DNA of 64,000 bases, from positions 124,001-188,000 of the forward strand of contig NZ_BMVM01000002.1 of NCBI RefSeq assembly GCF_014650715.1. The letters run 5' to 3'. The position numbers and the translations under genes are program-made. Shown here one piece after another: positions 10,570 through 19,925 of the stretch. The notes beneath the pieces were generated by a model, which searched no databases, had not been told where the DNA came from, and saw only the letters and a list, made by a program, of their open reading frames with translations. This stretch comes from Streptomyces bluensis (GTDB taxonomy: Bacteria > Actinomycetota > Actinomycetes > Streptomycetales > Streptomycetaceae). The stretch's first letter is position 1. Every line of letters begins with the position of its first letter.

Positions 10570-12660
10570 TCAACGGTTCCAGGAGCGGCGAGCCGTCGCG
10601 ACCTGGGTGAGGACGTGCTGCAGGACCTGGCTGCCCGCCGGGACGAGCGCCGGCTCGTACGTCCAGGCGTGCCCCACCCAGGGGTCGGCGAGGTGGTCGT
10701 CGGGCACGGGAGTGAGTCGCAGCAGCGAACGCCAGAGCGGGTCGAGCAACGGCCCGTACGCGGCGGCGTCCTGACGGTCGGCGACCATCATCAGGTGCAC
10801 CCCCACGGCCGGGCCCTCGTCCGCGAGGTAACGCAGTTGTGTGACGGCCCGGTCGTCGAAGCCGTGCGGGAAGTCGTTGACGATCAGCAGTTGTTCGGAC
10901 GGGTCGATACCCGGGGGCAGTGCGTCGGGCGCGCCACCGCGCACCGCCATCTGCACCAGGTCGACGCGCTGGGTGAGCCGCGCCAGCACGTCGGCCACGC
11001 CCGCGGCGCCGACGGCGGGCGAAGCCGCGAGCACACCGGTCTGCACCAGCGGCGCGAAGGCGGACGCGCCCGTACCGGCAGGGTCGATGACGTGCACCGA
11101 GAACTCGCCCGGCGGATGGACCGCGAGGATCCGCGCCGCGAGTGCGGTCGCCGTCTCCAGGGCGAGGGCGCGCAGTTCGCCGGAGTCGGCGAACGATGCG
11201 TGGCCGGATTCCGGGCCGCTGTCGATCCACAGGCCCCGCTCCAGCGGCAGGCGGACCAGCATCGGGATTCTCAGGTTGTCGCTCTCGGGCAGGTGGAGGT
11301 CGCCCAGACGCAGGGCCATGGGGGTCTCCATCGGGACCCGGTAGCCGTGCCAGACAGGGTTGTCCCAGCGCGCGTACGCCGGGGGCAGCGCGGGCTCGAC
11401 GACGTCCGCCTCAGCCCTGAGCTGGGCGAGGTCCCGGTCGAAGGCTTCCCTGGCGCGGTCGAGGAGCTGGGTGTGCTTGGCGCGGGCCGCCTCACGCGCG
11501 GCGTCGCCCTGGCCGCCGATGCGGCTGCGCGGGTCGGACAGGACCTTGTCGAGCTCCTGCTCCATGCGCGAGTCGGCGAAGTCGACGGCGCTGCGGTAGG
11601 CGGCCGTGGTGCGGGCCAGGTCCTCGAACATGCCCCACACCTGGTTGTAGAGGCGCTCGTCCATGGACCAGCCGGTGGCGTCACCGGCGACGGGCTGCGT
11701 GGGCTGTCCTGGCTGGCCCAGAGGCGCGGTCGGTGGTGGTGGCGGAGGCGCCGCGGTCCGCCGACCCGGGTGCGTGTAGTTGATGGGGCCGCCCGCAGTG
11801 GCTGCGGCGGGCGGGTCCGTCGGCGCGGGGCCCGGCTGCGATCCCGCGCCGTGATCGGATCGGGCGGGTTCCTGCGGGCCGACCGTGTAGGGCGACGAGG
11901 CGTCCTGGGCGGCTGCCGTCGAGTAGGGGGAGGCGGCACCCTGGGGTTCCGAGGTGCCGTAGGGGCTCTGCTGCGGCGATGCGCTCCCGGAGGTGCCCTG
12001 GTGTGCGGCGCCGCCGTGGGTCTGGTCAGGGCCCGGCGCGGGGGCGGCGGCGTGCCGGTGACGGTCGGCGTCGGGGGTCCGCGGCGGGGGCGCCGCCACC
12101 GCGCGGGCGAGCCCCTGGGCCACCGCCTCGTTGATGCTGCCCGCGAGTTGCCGGGCCTCCGGCAAGCCCTGGTCGGTGAGGAGTTCCGCGAGGCCGCCCG
12201 CGTACCCCTGGCCGACCGCGCGGACCTTCCAGGCGCCCTGCCGACGGTAGAGCTCCAGGGCCACCACGGCCGACTCGGAGTCCAGACCGGTGATGGTGTA
12301 ACTGGCGACCTCGGTGCCGTCGAGGCAGGTGACCGCGAGAAAGGGAGCGGCGACGGCCCCGAACCGGACCGGGCCCCCGACTCCGGACGGCAGCGCGAGC
12401 AGCACGCTCACCCGGTGCACGGCCTGCGGCACGGCGTCCAGGTCGACGGCGAGACGGTGGTCGGCCGCCGCCTGCCTGGACACCTTGAGGCCGGGCAGCG
12501 TGGGCGCGCCCGGGTGGGCCACCCAGTCCGCTCCGTGCACCTTGCCGTGCTCGTCGCTGAGCGTGGCACCGGCCACGATCGGCTTGCCGGCCGAGACGCG
12601 GACCTCCAGTCGGACCTCGGGGAGCGGATGGTTCTGCCCCCGGACCAGCTCGGCCGTCAT
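10570..12660 (-). CDS. TerD-domain protein fused to a degenerate FtsK-like ATPase domain
   Basis: This is a 696-aa cytoplasmic protein. Residues 1-190 form a TerD domain (IVAGATLSDEHGKVHGADW, then LDLDAVPQAVHRVSVLLAL-like strands). A Pro/Gln/Ala/Ser-rich, probably disordered linker runs from about 205 to 330. The C-terminal part resembles the N-terminal portion of FtsK/SpoIIIE-type NTPase modules (LGDLHLPESDNLRIPMLVRL, FSVHVIDPAG, QLLIVNDFPHGFDDRAVTQL). No Walker A Gly-Lys-Ser/Thr is visible where one would be expected (GLWIDSGPESG), so nucleotide hydrolysis is doubtful. ATG 12660 lies 46 nt downstream of the TerD gene stop, so the two are probably co-transcribed. Its role in the Ter stress response is unknown. 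Confidence 0.8.
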   Translation of the reverse strand: MTAELVRGQNHPLPEVRLEVRVSAGKPIVAGATLSDEHGKVHGADWVAHPGAPTLPGLKVSRQAAADHRLAVDLDAVPQAVHRVSVLLALPSGVGGPVRFGAVAAPFLAVTCLDGTEVASYTITGLDSESAVVALELYRRQGAWKVRAVGQGYAGGLAELLTDQGLPEARQLAGSINEAVAQGLARAVAAPPPRTPDADRHRHAAAPAPGPDQTHGGAAHQGTSGSASPQQSPYGTSEPQGAASPYSTAAAQDASSPYTVGPQEPARSDHGAGSQPGPAPTDPPAAATAGGPINYTHPGRRTAAPPPPPPTAPLGQPGQPTQPVAGDATGWSMDERLYNQVWGMFEDLARTTAAYRSAVDFADSRMEQELDKVLSDPRSRIGGQGDAAREAARAKHTQLLDRAREAFDRDLAQLRAEADVVEPALPPAYARWDNPVWHGYRVPMETPMALRLGDLHLPESDNLRIPMLVRLPLERGLWIDSGPESGHASFADSGELRALALETATALAARILAVHPPGEFSVHVIDPAGTGASAFAPLVQTGVLAASPAVGAAGVADVLARLTQRVDLVQMAVRGGAPDALPPGIDPSEQLLIVNDFPHGFDDRAVTQLRYLADEGPAVGVHLMMVADRQDAAAYGPLLDPLWRSLLRLTPVPDDHLADPWVGHAWTYEPALVPAGSQVLQHVLTQVATARRSWNR

Positions 12661-12706
12661 CGCCTTCGTCCCCCTGTGTCGCTGTGTGCGCTGTGCGTCG
12701 GGCTGC

Positions 12707-13285
12707 CTACAGGGCCGGCAGGATCGCCGGCATCAGGTCCTGGAAGGTGCGGCCGTTGGCCGGGGAGCCGAGGGCCGTCATGTTCCAGCCCTGGCCGACC
12801 CTGTGCACCTTCGCCATGATCTGGGCGGTGTAGTTGCCGCCGCCGTCCAGCGTGTAGCGCGCCAGCTCCTGGCCGTTGGTCTCGTCGACCAGGCGGCAGA
12901 ACGCGTTCTGCACCTCCTGGAAGGTCTGGCCCGTGAAGGAGTTCACGGTGAAGACGATCTGGTCGATGTGGACCGGGACACGCGCCAGGTCGACGAGGAT
13001 GGCCTCGTCGTCGCCGCCCTGGCCGACACCTCCGACGAGGTTGTCGCCCGTGTGACGCACGGAGCCGTCGTCACTGACGAGGTGGCGGAAGAAGACGACG
13101 TCGACCGGCTGCTTGTCCGCGAACAGCACGGCCGAGGCGTCGAGGTCGATCTCCCGGGTACGGGAACCGAACAGCCCACGCCGCGGGGCGGCCTGCCAGC
13201 CGAGTCCCATGCGCACCGCGGTCAGCGTGCCCCCGTCGCTCTTCTGCAGGCTGATGGCCTGCCCCTTGGTCATGTTGACCGTCAC
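12707..13285 (-). CDS. TerD family calcium-binding stress protein
   Basis: This 192-aa protein is a canonical TerD (tellurium resistance/general stress) protein. It opens with the family signature VTVNMTKGQAISLQK. It also carries the acidic Ca2+-binding loops: FFRHLVSDDGSVRHTGDN, then GGDDEAILVDL with the preceding Gly-rich turn. GTG 13285 is preceded by GAGGGG about 8 nt upstream. The frame continues open upstream to 13414 but without TerD similarity. It lies directly upstream of the TerD fusion gene and downstream of uvrB on the same strand. TerD proteins are linked to Ca2+, tellurite and development in Streptomyces. Confidence 0.93.
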   Translation of the reverse strand: MTVNMTKGQAISLQKSDGGTLTAVRMGLGWQAAPRRGLFGSRTREIDLDASAVLFADKQPVDVVFFRHLVSDDGSVRHTGDNLVGGVGQGGDDEAILVDLARVPVHIDQIVFTVNSFTGQTFQEVQNAFCRLVDETNGQELARYTLDGGGNYTAQIMAKVHRVGQGWNMTALGSPANGRTFQDLMPAILPAL

Positions 13286-13464
13286 GCGCTGTCCCCTCTC
13301 GAACTTTCCCCTGTTGCCGCGGAGTCCGCGGTTGTCCAGCACCCTATGGTTCGGCGCGGACGGTGCCGAACCTGGGTCGCACTTTGTGTCGGTCTTGCAA
13401 CACAGCGCGCCCACTCCGGTGGCGCGCAGCCCTCTCCCGGTACCCTCTCCCCCCTGGCGGGCCG

Positions 13465-15594
13465 TCAGGACAGACCCGCCTCCTGCATCTGCCGCAGCTC
13501 CTTCTTCATCTCGGACACCTCGTCGCGCAGCCGGGCGGCGATCTCGAACTGGAGGTCGGCGGCCGCCGCACGCATCCGCTCGGTCATCTCCTCGATCTGC
13601 TCGGCGAGTTCGGCCGCCGGACGGTCGGTCGGCACAGCTTCCTTGCGCTTGGCCTTGGCGGACTTGGCGCCCTTGGCCGCCTTGCCGGGAACGGGGGTCT
13701 TGGCGCCCTTGCCGTCCGCCCCCTTGCGGTAGCCGGTGCCGAGGAGTTGCTCCGTGTCGACGTCCTCGCGGGCGATCTGCGCCACGATGTCGTTGATCTT
13801 CTTGCGGAGCGGCTGGGGGTCGATCCCCTTCTCCTTGTTGTACGCGACCTGCTTCTCCCGGCGGCGGTTGGTCTCCTCGATGGCCTTCCCCATCGCCGGG
13901 GTGATCTTGTCGGCGTACATGTGGACCTGACCGGAGACGTTGCGCGCCGCGCGGCCGATGGTCTGGATGAGGGAGGTTCCGGAGCGCAGGAAGCCCTCCT
14001 TGTCGGCATCGAGGATCGCCACCAGGGAGACCTCCGGAAGGTCGAGGCCCTCCCTGAGGAGGTTGATGCCGACCAGGACGTCGAACTCGCCGGAGCGCAA
14101 CTCACGGAGCAGTTCGACGCGGCGCAGGGTGTCGACGTCGCTGTGGAGATAGCGGACCTGGATGCCGAGTTCGAGGAAGTAGTCGGTGAGGTCCTCGGCC
14201 ATCTTCTTGGTGAGCGTGGTGACCAGGACGCGCTCGTCCTTCTCGGTGCGCGTCCGGATCTCGTGCACCAGGTCGTCGATCTGGCCCTCGGTGGGCTTGA
14301 CGACGACCTCGGGGTCGACGAGGCCGGTGGGGCGGATGATCTGCTCCACCTGGCCGTCCGAGCGGGACAGCTCGTACTGCCCGGGAGTCGCCGACAGGTA
14401 GACCGTCTGGTCGATGCGCTCCTGGAACTCCTCCCACTTGAGCGGGCGGTTGTCGAGGGCGGAAGGCAGCCGGAAGCCGTGGTCCACGAGGGTGCGCTTG
14501 CGGGACGCGTCGCCCTCGTACATCGCGCCGATCTGGGGCACGGTGACGTGGGACTCGTCGATGACGAGGAGGAAGTCGTCCGGGAAGTAGTCCAGCAGCG
14601 TGTTCGGCGGGGAGCCGGGGAGGCGGCCGTCGAAGTGCATCGAGTAGTTCTCCACGCCGGAGCAGGAGCCGATCTGGCGGAGCATCTCAAGGTCGTACGT
14701 GGTGCGCATGCGCAGACGCTGGGCCTCCAGGAGCTTGCCCTGCTTCTCCAGCTCGGCCAGGCGCTCCCCCAGCTCCTTCTCGATGTCGTTGACCGCGCGC
14801 GCCATGCGCTCGGGGCCCGCGACGTAGTGGGAGGCCGGGAAGACGTACAGCTGCTCGTCGTCGCTGATGACCTCGCCGGTGAGGGGGTGCAGCGTGGAGA
14901 GCGCCTCGATCTCGTCGCCGAACATCTCGATGCGGACGGCCAGCTCCTCGTAGACCGGGAAGATCTCGATCGTGTCGCCGCGGACCCGGAAGGTGCCGCG
15001 GGTGAACGCCATGTCGTTGCGCGTGTACTGGATGTCCACGAAGCGGCGCAGCAGATCGTCACGGTCGAGTTCGTCGCCGACCTTGAGGGGGACCATGCGG
15101 TCCACGTACTCCTGTGGAGTACCGAGGCCGTAGATGCAGGACACCGAGGCGACCACGACGACATCGCGGCGGGTGAGCAGCGAGTTGGTCGCGGAGTGGC
15201 GCAGGCGCTCCACCTCCTCGTTGATCGAGGAGTCCTTCTCGATGTACGTGTCCGACTGCGGGACGTATGCCTCTGGCTGGTAGTAGTCGTAGTACGAGAC
15301 GAAGTATTCGACGGCGTTGTTCGGCAGGAGCTCGCGGAACTCGTTCGCCAACTGGGCGGCCAGGGTTTTGTTCGGCGCCATCACGAGGGTCGGGCGCTGA
15401 AGCTTCTCGATCATCCACGCGGTGGTGGCGGACTTGCCGGTACCGGTCGCACCCAGCAGGACGACGTCCTTCTCACCTGCTTCGATGCGCCGGGCGAGCT
15501 CGGCGATGGCCGCGGGCTGGTCGCCACTCGGCTGGTAGGGGCTGACGACCTCGAAGGGCGCCACCGTGCGTTCGATCTTTGATACGGGCCGCAT
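13465..15594 (-). CDS. uvrB: UvrABC excinuclease subunit UvrB
   Basis: UvrB is the helicase-like core of nucleotide excision repair: it verifies damage delivered by UvrA and recruits UvrC. This 709-aa protein has Walker A GATGTGKS (about residue 39), the beta-hairpin region around [10 protein letters not shown], the DESH box ([13 protein letters not shown]), helicase motifs V/VI ([24 protein letters not shown]) and a C-terminal UVR/UvrC-binding motif ([14 protein letters not shown]). ATG 15594 gives the usual N-terminus [18 protein letters not shown]. Upstream GTG and TTG codons are less likely. A short Lys/Ala-rich insert (about residues 635-660) precedes the UVR motif, as in other actinobacteria. 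Confidence 0.98.
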   Translation of the reverse strand: MRPVSKIERTVAPFEVVSPYQPSGDQPAAIAELARRIEAGEKDVVLLGATGTGKSATTAWMIEKLQRPTLVMAPNKTLAAQLANEFRELLPNNAVEYFVSYYDYYQPEAYVPQSDTYIEKDSSINEEVERLRHSATNSLLTRRDVVVVASVSCIYGLGTPQEYVDRMVPLKVGDELDRDDLLRRFVDIQYTRNDMAFTRGTFRVRGDTIEIFPVYEELAVRIEMFGDEIEALSTLHPLTGEVISDDEQLYVFPASHYVAGPERMARAVNDIEKELGERLAELEKQGKLLEAQRLRMRTTYDLEMLRQIGSCSGVENYSMHFDGRLPGSPPNTLLDYFPDDFLLVIDESHVTVPQIGAMYEGDASRKRTLVDHGFRLPSALDNRPLKWEEFQERIDQTVYLSATPGQYELSRSDGQVEQIIRPTGLVDPEVVVKPTEGQIDDLVHEIRTRTEKDERVLVTTLTKKMAEDLTDYFLELGIQVRYLHSDVDTLRRVELLRELRSGEFDVLVGINLLREGLDLPEVSLVAILDADKEGFLRSGTSLIQTIGRAARNVSGQVHMYADKITPAMGKAIEETNRRREKQVAYNKEKGIDPQPLRKKINDIVAQIAREDVDTEQLLGTGYRKGADGKGAKTPVPGKAAKGAKSAKAKRKEAVPTDRPAAELAEQIEEMTERMRAAAADLQFEIAARLRDEVSEMKKELRQMQEAGLS

Positions 15595-15634
15595 GGAATC
15601 CACCGTACGACCCCGCACTGACAACGGGCCCTGA

Positions 15635-16516
15635 TCACCAGTTCTGCGGGGTGCGGGAGCTCGACCGCCGGGGGCGCTGGTGGTGCCGGCGGGAGCTGGA
15701 TGTGGGGCGCCTGCCGAGGTGGGCGGCGGTGGCGTGGGCCGGGATACCGGGGCGCCGCTCGGTGGAGCTCCAGGTGGTGGGCCTGCCCATGATCATCAGC
15801 GGGTCGAACATCACGACGACGGCGGCGAGGAGCAGGAAGGCGAGCGGGCCGATCATCATCGGTGCGAGCAGCGTGGCGGGGGACTCGCCGCCGGGGGTGC
15901 TGCCGGCGGCGCCGTGCAGGTGGACGCTGAGGGCGCCCATGCCCGTGTAGTGCATGCCGGTGACGGCGAGGCCCATGACGAGGCTGGCGCCCACGCTCCA
16001 CAGGAATCCGCGAACCTGTCCGGCCGCCCACAGGGCGGCGGTGGCGGCCACGACGGCTATGACGACCGAGACCGACACGGTGAAGGTGTTGTACGTGAGC
16101 TTTCCGTTGAGGCGCATGCCTGCCATGCCCAGGTAGTGCATGGAAGCCACGCCCAGGCCGGTGATGGTGCCGCCGGTGAAGAGAGCCGTTCCTGTCGCTC
16201 TCTTGTAGCCGACGATGAAGATTCCGATACCGACCATGACGATCGCGACGGCCAGGCTCGCGAACGTGGTCGGCTTGTCGTAGTGGATCGGGGTCTCCCG
16301 GACCGTGAAGCCCATCATGGCGATGAAGTGCATGGTCCAGATGCCGGACCCGATCGCCGCCGCGCCCATGGCGAGCCACCCGGCCCGCCAGCGCCCGGCG
16401 ACGAGCATCGATCTGGTGGTGCAGCGCAGGCCGAGCGCACCGCCGAGGCAGGCCATGAGGTAGGCCACGAGCGGCGTGACAAGTCCGTAGCTGAAGCCGT
16501 CGACCGTGCCCTGCAT
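15635..16516 (-). CDS. MHYT-domain integral membrane sensor protein
   Basis: This 293-aa membrane protein carries three MHYT repeats: [22 protein letters not shown] and [11 protein letters not shown]. About seven helices surround them. MHYT domains are predicted to bind copper and to sense O2, CO or NO. The roughly 40-residue C-terminal tail is Pro/Arg/Ser-rich. No GGDEF, EAL, kinase or HTH output domain is attached, so this is a stand-alone sensor. ATG 16516 has GGAGGG about 9 nt upstream; GTG 16534 is in frame but would place the ribosome binding site inside the gene. It is read in the same direction as uvrB, 40 nt upstream of it. Confidence 0.9.
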   Translation of the reverse strand: MQGTVDGFSYGLVTPLVAYLMACLGGALGLRCTTRSMLVAGRWRAGWLAMGAAAIGSGIWTMHFIAMMGFTVRETPIHYDKPTTFASLAVAIVMVGIGIFIVGYKRATGTALFTGGTITGLGVASMHYLGMAGMRLNGKLTYNTFTVSVSVVIAVVAATAALWAAGQVRGFLWSVGASLVMGLAVTGMHYTGMGALSVHLHGAAGSTPGGESPATLLAPMMIGPLAFLLLAAVVVMFDPLMIMGRPTTWSSTERRPGIPAHATAAHLGRRPTSSSRRHHQRPRRSSSRTPQNW

Positions 16517-16797
16517 GCGCGGCTGCCCTCCCACCCTGTTGGATCACGTGTTCCCTGAAATGCCCCCCCCCACCCCGGAACCGCCGACAACAGTCAGGGG
16601 TGAGCAGAGAGTATGACCCCCACCGGAATGGTCGAACGATTTTCCGGCAAAGAAACACGGCTCTGCCCCACTTGTGCGGTGCTGGTGAGCGGATTTGGGC
16701 AACTCCATTCAATTCGTGGCCATCCTGCACCCCCCTCTCGTTGACCCTGTGCTGTCACTCTGGAGCTGTCCGTGACCGCTCGACGCGAGGAGTACGC
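16517..16797. promoter_or_regulatory. Divergent promoter region with PHO-box-like repeats (tentative)
   Basis: This 281-nt region separates the MHYT gene from the secreted phosphodiesterase. Near 16740 two 11-nt units lie in tandem: GTTGACCCTGT (16740-16750) and GCTGTCACTCT (16751-16761). The first resembles the GTTCACC unit of PhoP operators; the second matches poorly. Phosphodiesterase genes of this family in S. coelicolor are known PhoP targets, which motivates the call, but the match is weak. Confidence 0.3.
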
Positions 16798-17670
16798 ATG
16801 CACGTGCGCGCTTTTGCCACCGCGACCACCGCGCTCATGGGGGCCACCGTCCTCTTTCTTCCCACCTCCCCCGCCCAGGCCTCCGGCGTGAGCGGCAGCC
16901 CGCTCGTGGTGGCCCACCGCGGAGCCTCCGCCTACGCGCCCGAGAACACCCTGGCAGCCGTCGACAAGGCGGCCAAGATGGGCTTCCGCTGGGTCGAGAA
17001 CGACGTCCAGCGCACCAAGGACGGCGAACTCGTCGTCCTCCACGACGCCTCACTGGCCCGCACGACGAACGTGGAGGAGGTCTTCCCCGGCCGGGCACCC
17101 TGGAACGTGCTGGACTTCACCGCGGCGGAGATCGCGCGGCTCGACGCGGGCAGCTGGTTCGGCTCCCGGTACGCGGGCGCGCGCGTGCCGACCCTGAAGC
17201 AGTACATGAACCGTGTGTCGCGCAACCACCAGAAGCTCGTCCTGGAGATCAAGAATCCCGCCCTCTACCCCGGTATCGAGCGGGAGACCCTCAAGGTGCT
17301 GAGCAACGAGGGCTGGCTCAACCCGGCGCGTCTCAAGAGCAGTCTGGTCGTCCAGAGCTTCAGCGCCGACACCGTGCGGACGGTTCACCAGCTGCGTCCT
17401 GGCGTCAAGACCGCTTTCCTGGGCACTCCGGCGCTCACGGACCTGCCCGAGTACGCGACGTTCGCCGACCAGATCAACCCGTCGTACACCACGATCTCCC
17501 GCAGCTACGTCGCCGCCATCCAGGCGTTCGACGGGCCGCACGGCAGGCCGATGGAGATCCTCACCTGGACCGTGGACGACGCGGACAACGCCCGCCGCGT
17601 CGCCGGGTACGGCGTGGACGGCATCATCACGAACAAGCCCGACGTCGTCCGGGAGGCGACGGAGGGCTGA
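16798..17670 (+). CDS. Secreted glycerophosphodiester phosphodiesterase
   Basis: This 290-aa GlpQ/UgpQ-type enzyme hydrolyses glycerophosphodiesters to glycerol-3-phosphate and an alcohol outside the cell. A signal peptide of about 25-28 residues ends near SPAQASG. The TIM-barrel motifs are intact: VVAHRGASAYAPENT with the catalytic His and ligand Glu, ENDVQRTKDGELVVLHD with the second catalytic His, and LEIKNPALYP. ATG 16798 has GAGGAG 6 nt upstream. From gene order (between uvrB and ogt) it is likely the orthologue of the S. coelicolor PhoP-dependent glpQ2. A fitting role is phosphorus scavenging from membrane or teichoic acid fragments. Confidence 0.95.
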   Translation: MHVRAFATATTALMGATVLFLPTSPAQASGVSGSPLVVAHRGASAYAPENTLAAVDKAAKMGFRWVENDVQRTKDGELVVLHDASLARTTNVEEVFPGRAPWNVLDFTAAEIARLDAGSWFGSRYAGARVPTLKQYMNRVSRNHQKLVLEIKNPALYPGIERETLKVLSNEGWLNPARLKSSLVVQSFSADTVRTVHQLRPGVKTAFLGTPALTDLPEYATFADQINPSYTTISRSYVAAIQAFDGPHGRPMEILTWTVDDADNARRVAGYGVDGIITNKPDVVREATEG

Positions 17671-17788
17671 CGAAAGGAACCGCTGGGGACGGCTTCCCCC
17701 GGGACATGCCGGGGCGTGCCGGGGCGTGGACGTGCGTCTGCGTCCCATGCCCCGGGCGTTGTCAGTGGCGCGCCGTACGGTGGGTCGC

Positions 17789-18343
17789 ATGAACAGCCAT
17801 GGGCAGAACGAACAGCGGGTCGTGTGGGCCGTGGTCGGCACGGACATCGGCCCGTTGCTGCTGGCCGCGACCCGCGACGGCCTGGTCAACGTCGTGTTCC
17901 ACGCCACGGACGCCGTCCGGGACCAGGCGCTCGGCCGGCTCGCGTCCCGGTTCGGCACCGAGCCCGTCGAGGTGCCGGACTCCCCGCTGCTGACCGAGGC
18001 GATACATCAGGTCGCGGCCTACTTCGCGGGTGAGCGGCGCTGCTTCGACCTGCCCCTGGACTGGTCGCTGATCTCCGGCTTCAACCGCCAGGTGCTGCGT
18101 GAGCTGGCGTCCGGCGTCCCGTACGGCTCGGTCGTGGGCTACGGCGACCTGGCCCGGCGGGTGGGACAGCCGGGGGCGGCCCAGGCGGTGGGCATGGCCA
18201 TGGGCTCGAATCCACTGCCGGTCGTGGTGCCGTGTCACCGGGTCGTCGAGAGCGGCGGTGGGATCGGCGGGTTCGGAGGGGGCCTGGAGACCAAGCGGAA
18301 GCTGCTGGCGCTGGAAGGGGTGCTTCCGGAGCCGTTGTTCTGA
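17789..18343 (+). CDS. ogt: Methylated-DNA--protein-cysteine methyltransferase
   Basis: This 184-aa suicide repair protein transfers alkyl groups from O6-alkylguanine or O4-alkylthymine to its own cysteine. The active site VVPCHRVV is present, followed by the conserved GGGIGGFGGGLETKRKLLALEG. The helix-turn-helix region FNRQVLRELASGVPYGSVVGYG precedes it. The length is right for Ogt, and there is no Ada N-terminal transcription domain. ATG 17789 is chosen because similarity begins just after it; an upstream ATG at 17726 is in frame but unlikely. Confidence 0.96.
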   Translation: MNSHGQNEQRVVWAVVGTDIGPLLLAATRDGLVNVVFHATDAVRDQALGRLASRFGTEPVEVPDSPLLTEAIHQVAAYFAGERRCFDLPLDWSLISGFNRQVLRELASGVPYGSVVGYGDLARRVGQPGAAQAVGMAMGSNPLPVVVPCHRVVESGGGIGGFGGGLETKRKLLALEGVLPEPLF

Positions 18344-18469
18344 GACTGAGAGGTCCCCGAACTGCCTGGGTCGACTACGTTCCCGCCGACGGTGTCCGCC
18401 CGCTCGTCCACCCGCATCGCACCAGCCTGCGCGGCGACCCGCGGGTCGCCGGGTTCCGGATCGTCGTCG

Positions 18470-18635
18470 TCGATGTCCTACCGCCATGTCCGACCAGTTC
18501 ACGTCGGCCGCCGCGACCTTGATCCGCACCTGCCCCGGACCGGTACCGCTGGTCCAACTCGGCCTCCAGCGCCTCAGCGGAGGCGGTGCGCTCGCGGCCG
18601 ACGCGCTGATTCGGGAGCCGCTTCAAGGAGTTCAT
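18470..18635 (-). pseudogene. Possible frameshifted gene remnant
   Basis: Two adjacent minus-strand frames look protein-like and join at one point. The first reads MNSLKRLPNQRVGRERTASA and continues EALEAELDQRYRSG; near 18525 the other frame takes over with VRIKVAAADVNWSDMAVGHR. A single-base shift around 18525 would fuse them. I do not recognise the family. The rest of 18344-18720 (377 nt) carries nothing I can support. The context, next to a dead IS element at 19.7 kb, fits local decay. Confidence 0.3.
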
Positions 18636-18720
18636 CGAGGCCGGGGATCCTGGTTGGTTCGGCTGACACCGGCTGTCGGCGCATCGTGACTCCGGGGGGC
18701 CGAGTGCCGGGGAATGGGGG

Positions 18721-19602
18721 TCACGGGTTCCAGAAGACCGTGGTGAACACACGGTCGAAGCGCCGCCTGGCCAGATCATCGCGCTGGATCGCCCAGTGGA
18801 CGGTGGCGCCTTCCCAGCCGTCGACGCCGCTGTGCCAGTCCGCGAGGAGCACCCAGTCCGAGACGTCACCCGAATCGGTATCCGTCGCTTCCCGCCGGCC
18901 CGCTTTCACCGCCCGCAGGGCATCGGACACGGCACCGGCGACCGGATCAGTATCGGTGATCTCCTCGGTCCCGTATCCGCCGATCTGGAGTGACCCCCAG
19001 GTAGCGATGTCACCGTGGGTGCTCTTCCACACCTCGACCAGTTCCTCGGAGCGGGGATGCCCGGGGAGCGGCTCCCACCGCGGCGCCTGGGGGAGTTCGA
19101 CCAGCCCGTAGTACGGCGGCGACATGTGGGTCGTCGCCCTCAGCGGACCCTGCTGGAACGCCTTGACCGTCTCCTGGTACTCGTCCTCGTCGGACCAGGC
19201 CCAGTCAAGCCTGTCCCGCTCCTCCACGGCCGTACCGGCGGGGACGTACACCACGCTGCCGCTGCCCGTGGGAGTGAAGTCGCCATCTTCGTCCTCCACG
19301 AAGGCGAACAGCAGCAGGTGGCCGTCGGGAGGCAGCGGGAGGTCCGTCGCGTCGGCGGGCAGCGCCGCGAGGTCGATGGAGGCGAGGAAAGGGTGGAACG
19401 GGTTCGGGATGTCGGCCGGAAGCAGCAGTGGACCGCCGAACCGGCCCACGACCGGTCCGTCCTCGTCCCCGCCACCGTGCCGCCTCAGCACCACGAAGGG
19501 GCGAGCGGTGTCTAACCACCGCTCCACATCATCGGCGGGGATACCTCGCGCAATGGCCTTGTCACGAAAGGGACTTGCCCAGTCCGGCGTCTCAGGAGTC
19601 AT
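18721..19602 (-). CDS. DUF1963 (YwqG-like) protein
   Basis: This 293-aa protein fits the DUF1963/YwqG family of unknown function. The family pattern is visible: VGRFGGPLLLPADIP, then FLASIDLAALP, GHLLLFAFVED and a late WVLLADWHSG segment. It is acidic and soluble, without signal peptide or membrane segments. ATG 19602 begins MTPETPDWASPFRDKA and lies in a non-overlapping context. It is flanked by degenerate sequence on both sides (18.5 kb remnant and 19.7 kb transposase fragment), so it may belong to a variable patch of the chromosome. No function can be assigned. Confidence 0.75.
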   Translation of the reverse strand: MTPETPDWASPFRDKAIARGIPADDVERWLDTARPFVVLRRHGGGDEDGPVVGRFGGPLLLPADIPNPFHPFLASIDLAALPADATDLPLPPDGHLLLFAFVEDEDGDFTPTGSGSVVYVPAGTAVEERDRLDWAWSDEDEYQETVKAFQQGPLRATTHMSPPYYGLVELPQAPRWEPLPGHPRSEELVEVWKSTHGDIATWGSLQIGGYGTEEITDTDPVAGAVSDALRAVKAGRREATDTDSGDVSDWVLLADWHSGVDGWEGATVHWAIQRDDLARRRFDRVFTTVFWNP

Positions 19603-19640
19603 GGGGAGACCGTAGCGGGAGGATATGACACAGCGGTGCG

Positions 19641-19900
19641 CCCAACGCCGTACTCAAAGGTCGTTTTCGGGTCGCGCCAGGAGATGGCGGCCTGGCCGGT
19701 GAGACGCCGAGGGTGGCGGCGTGCTCGACGAAGTGCTAGCGGTAGCCGCCGTCCGCGGCGGTGCTTCGCTTGCGGCCTAAGATCTTCTTGCCCGTGTCCG
19801 TGTCCTGGCTCGTGGCGGGCGCGGCGCCCTGGCACCGCGCGACCGCGGCGATCAAGCCACAAGGGTTTGACCGGGCGCACCGCCCGCCAGAGATGAGGGA
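19641..19900 (-). pseudogene. Remnant of an IS5-type DDE transposase
   Basis: On the minus strand the translation contains CGLIAAVARCQGAAP, DTDTGKKILGRKR and then AADGGYR followed by a TAG stop, continuing as HFVEHAATLGV. This order matches the C-terminal half of IS5/IS112-like transposases, where GKKI-GRKRH and ADGGYAG-LVEHA blocks are normally separated by about 60 residues. Here the intervening segment is deleted and a stop interrupts the frame, so the copy is dead. Terminal inverted repeats were not found. It occupies the 323-nt gap before psuG. Confidence 0.6.
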
Positions 19901-19925
19901 GAACCGGGAGACAGGAGGCAGGCAC

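Noticed and set aside
10549..12819. 756-codon plus-strand frame opposite the TerD fusion gene
   Set aside because: The minus strand has TerD motifs and proper starts; the plus frame shows only Arg/Gly/Val-rich composition.
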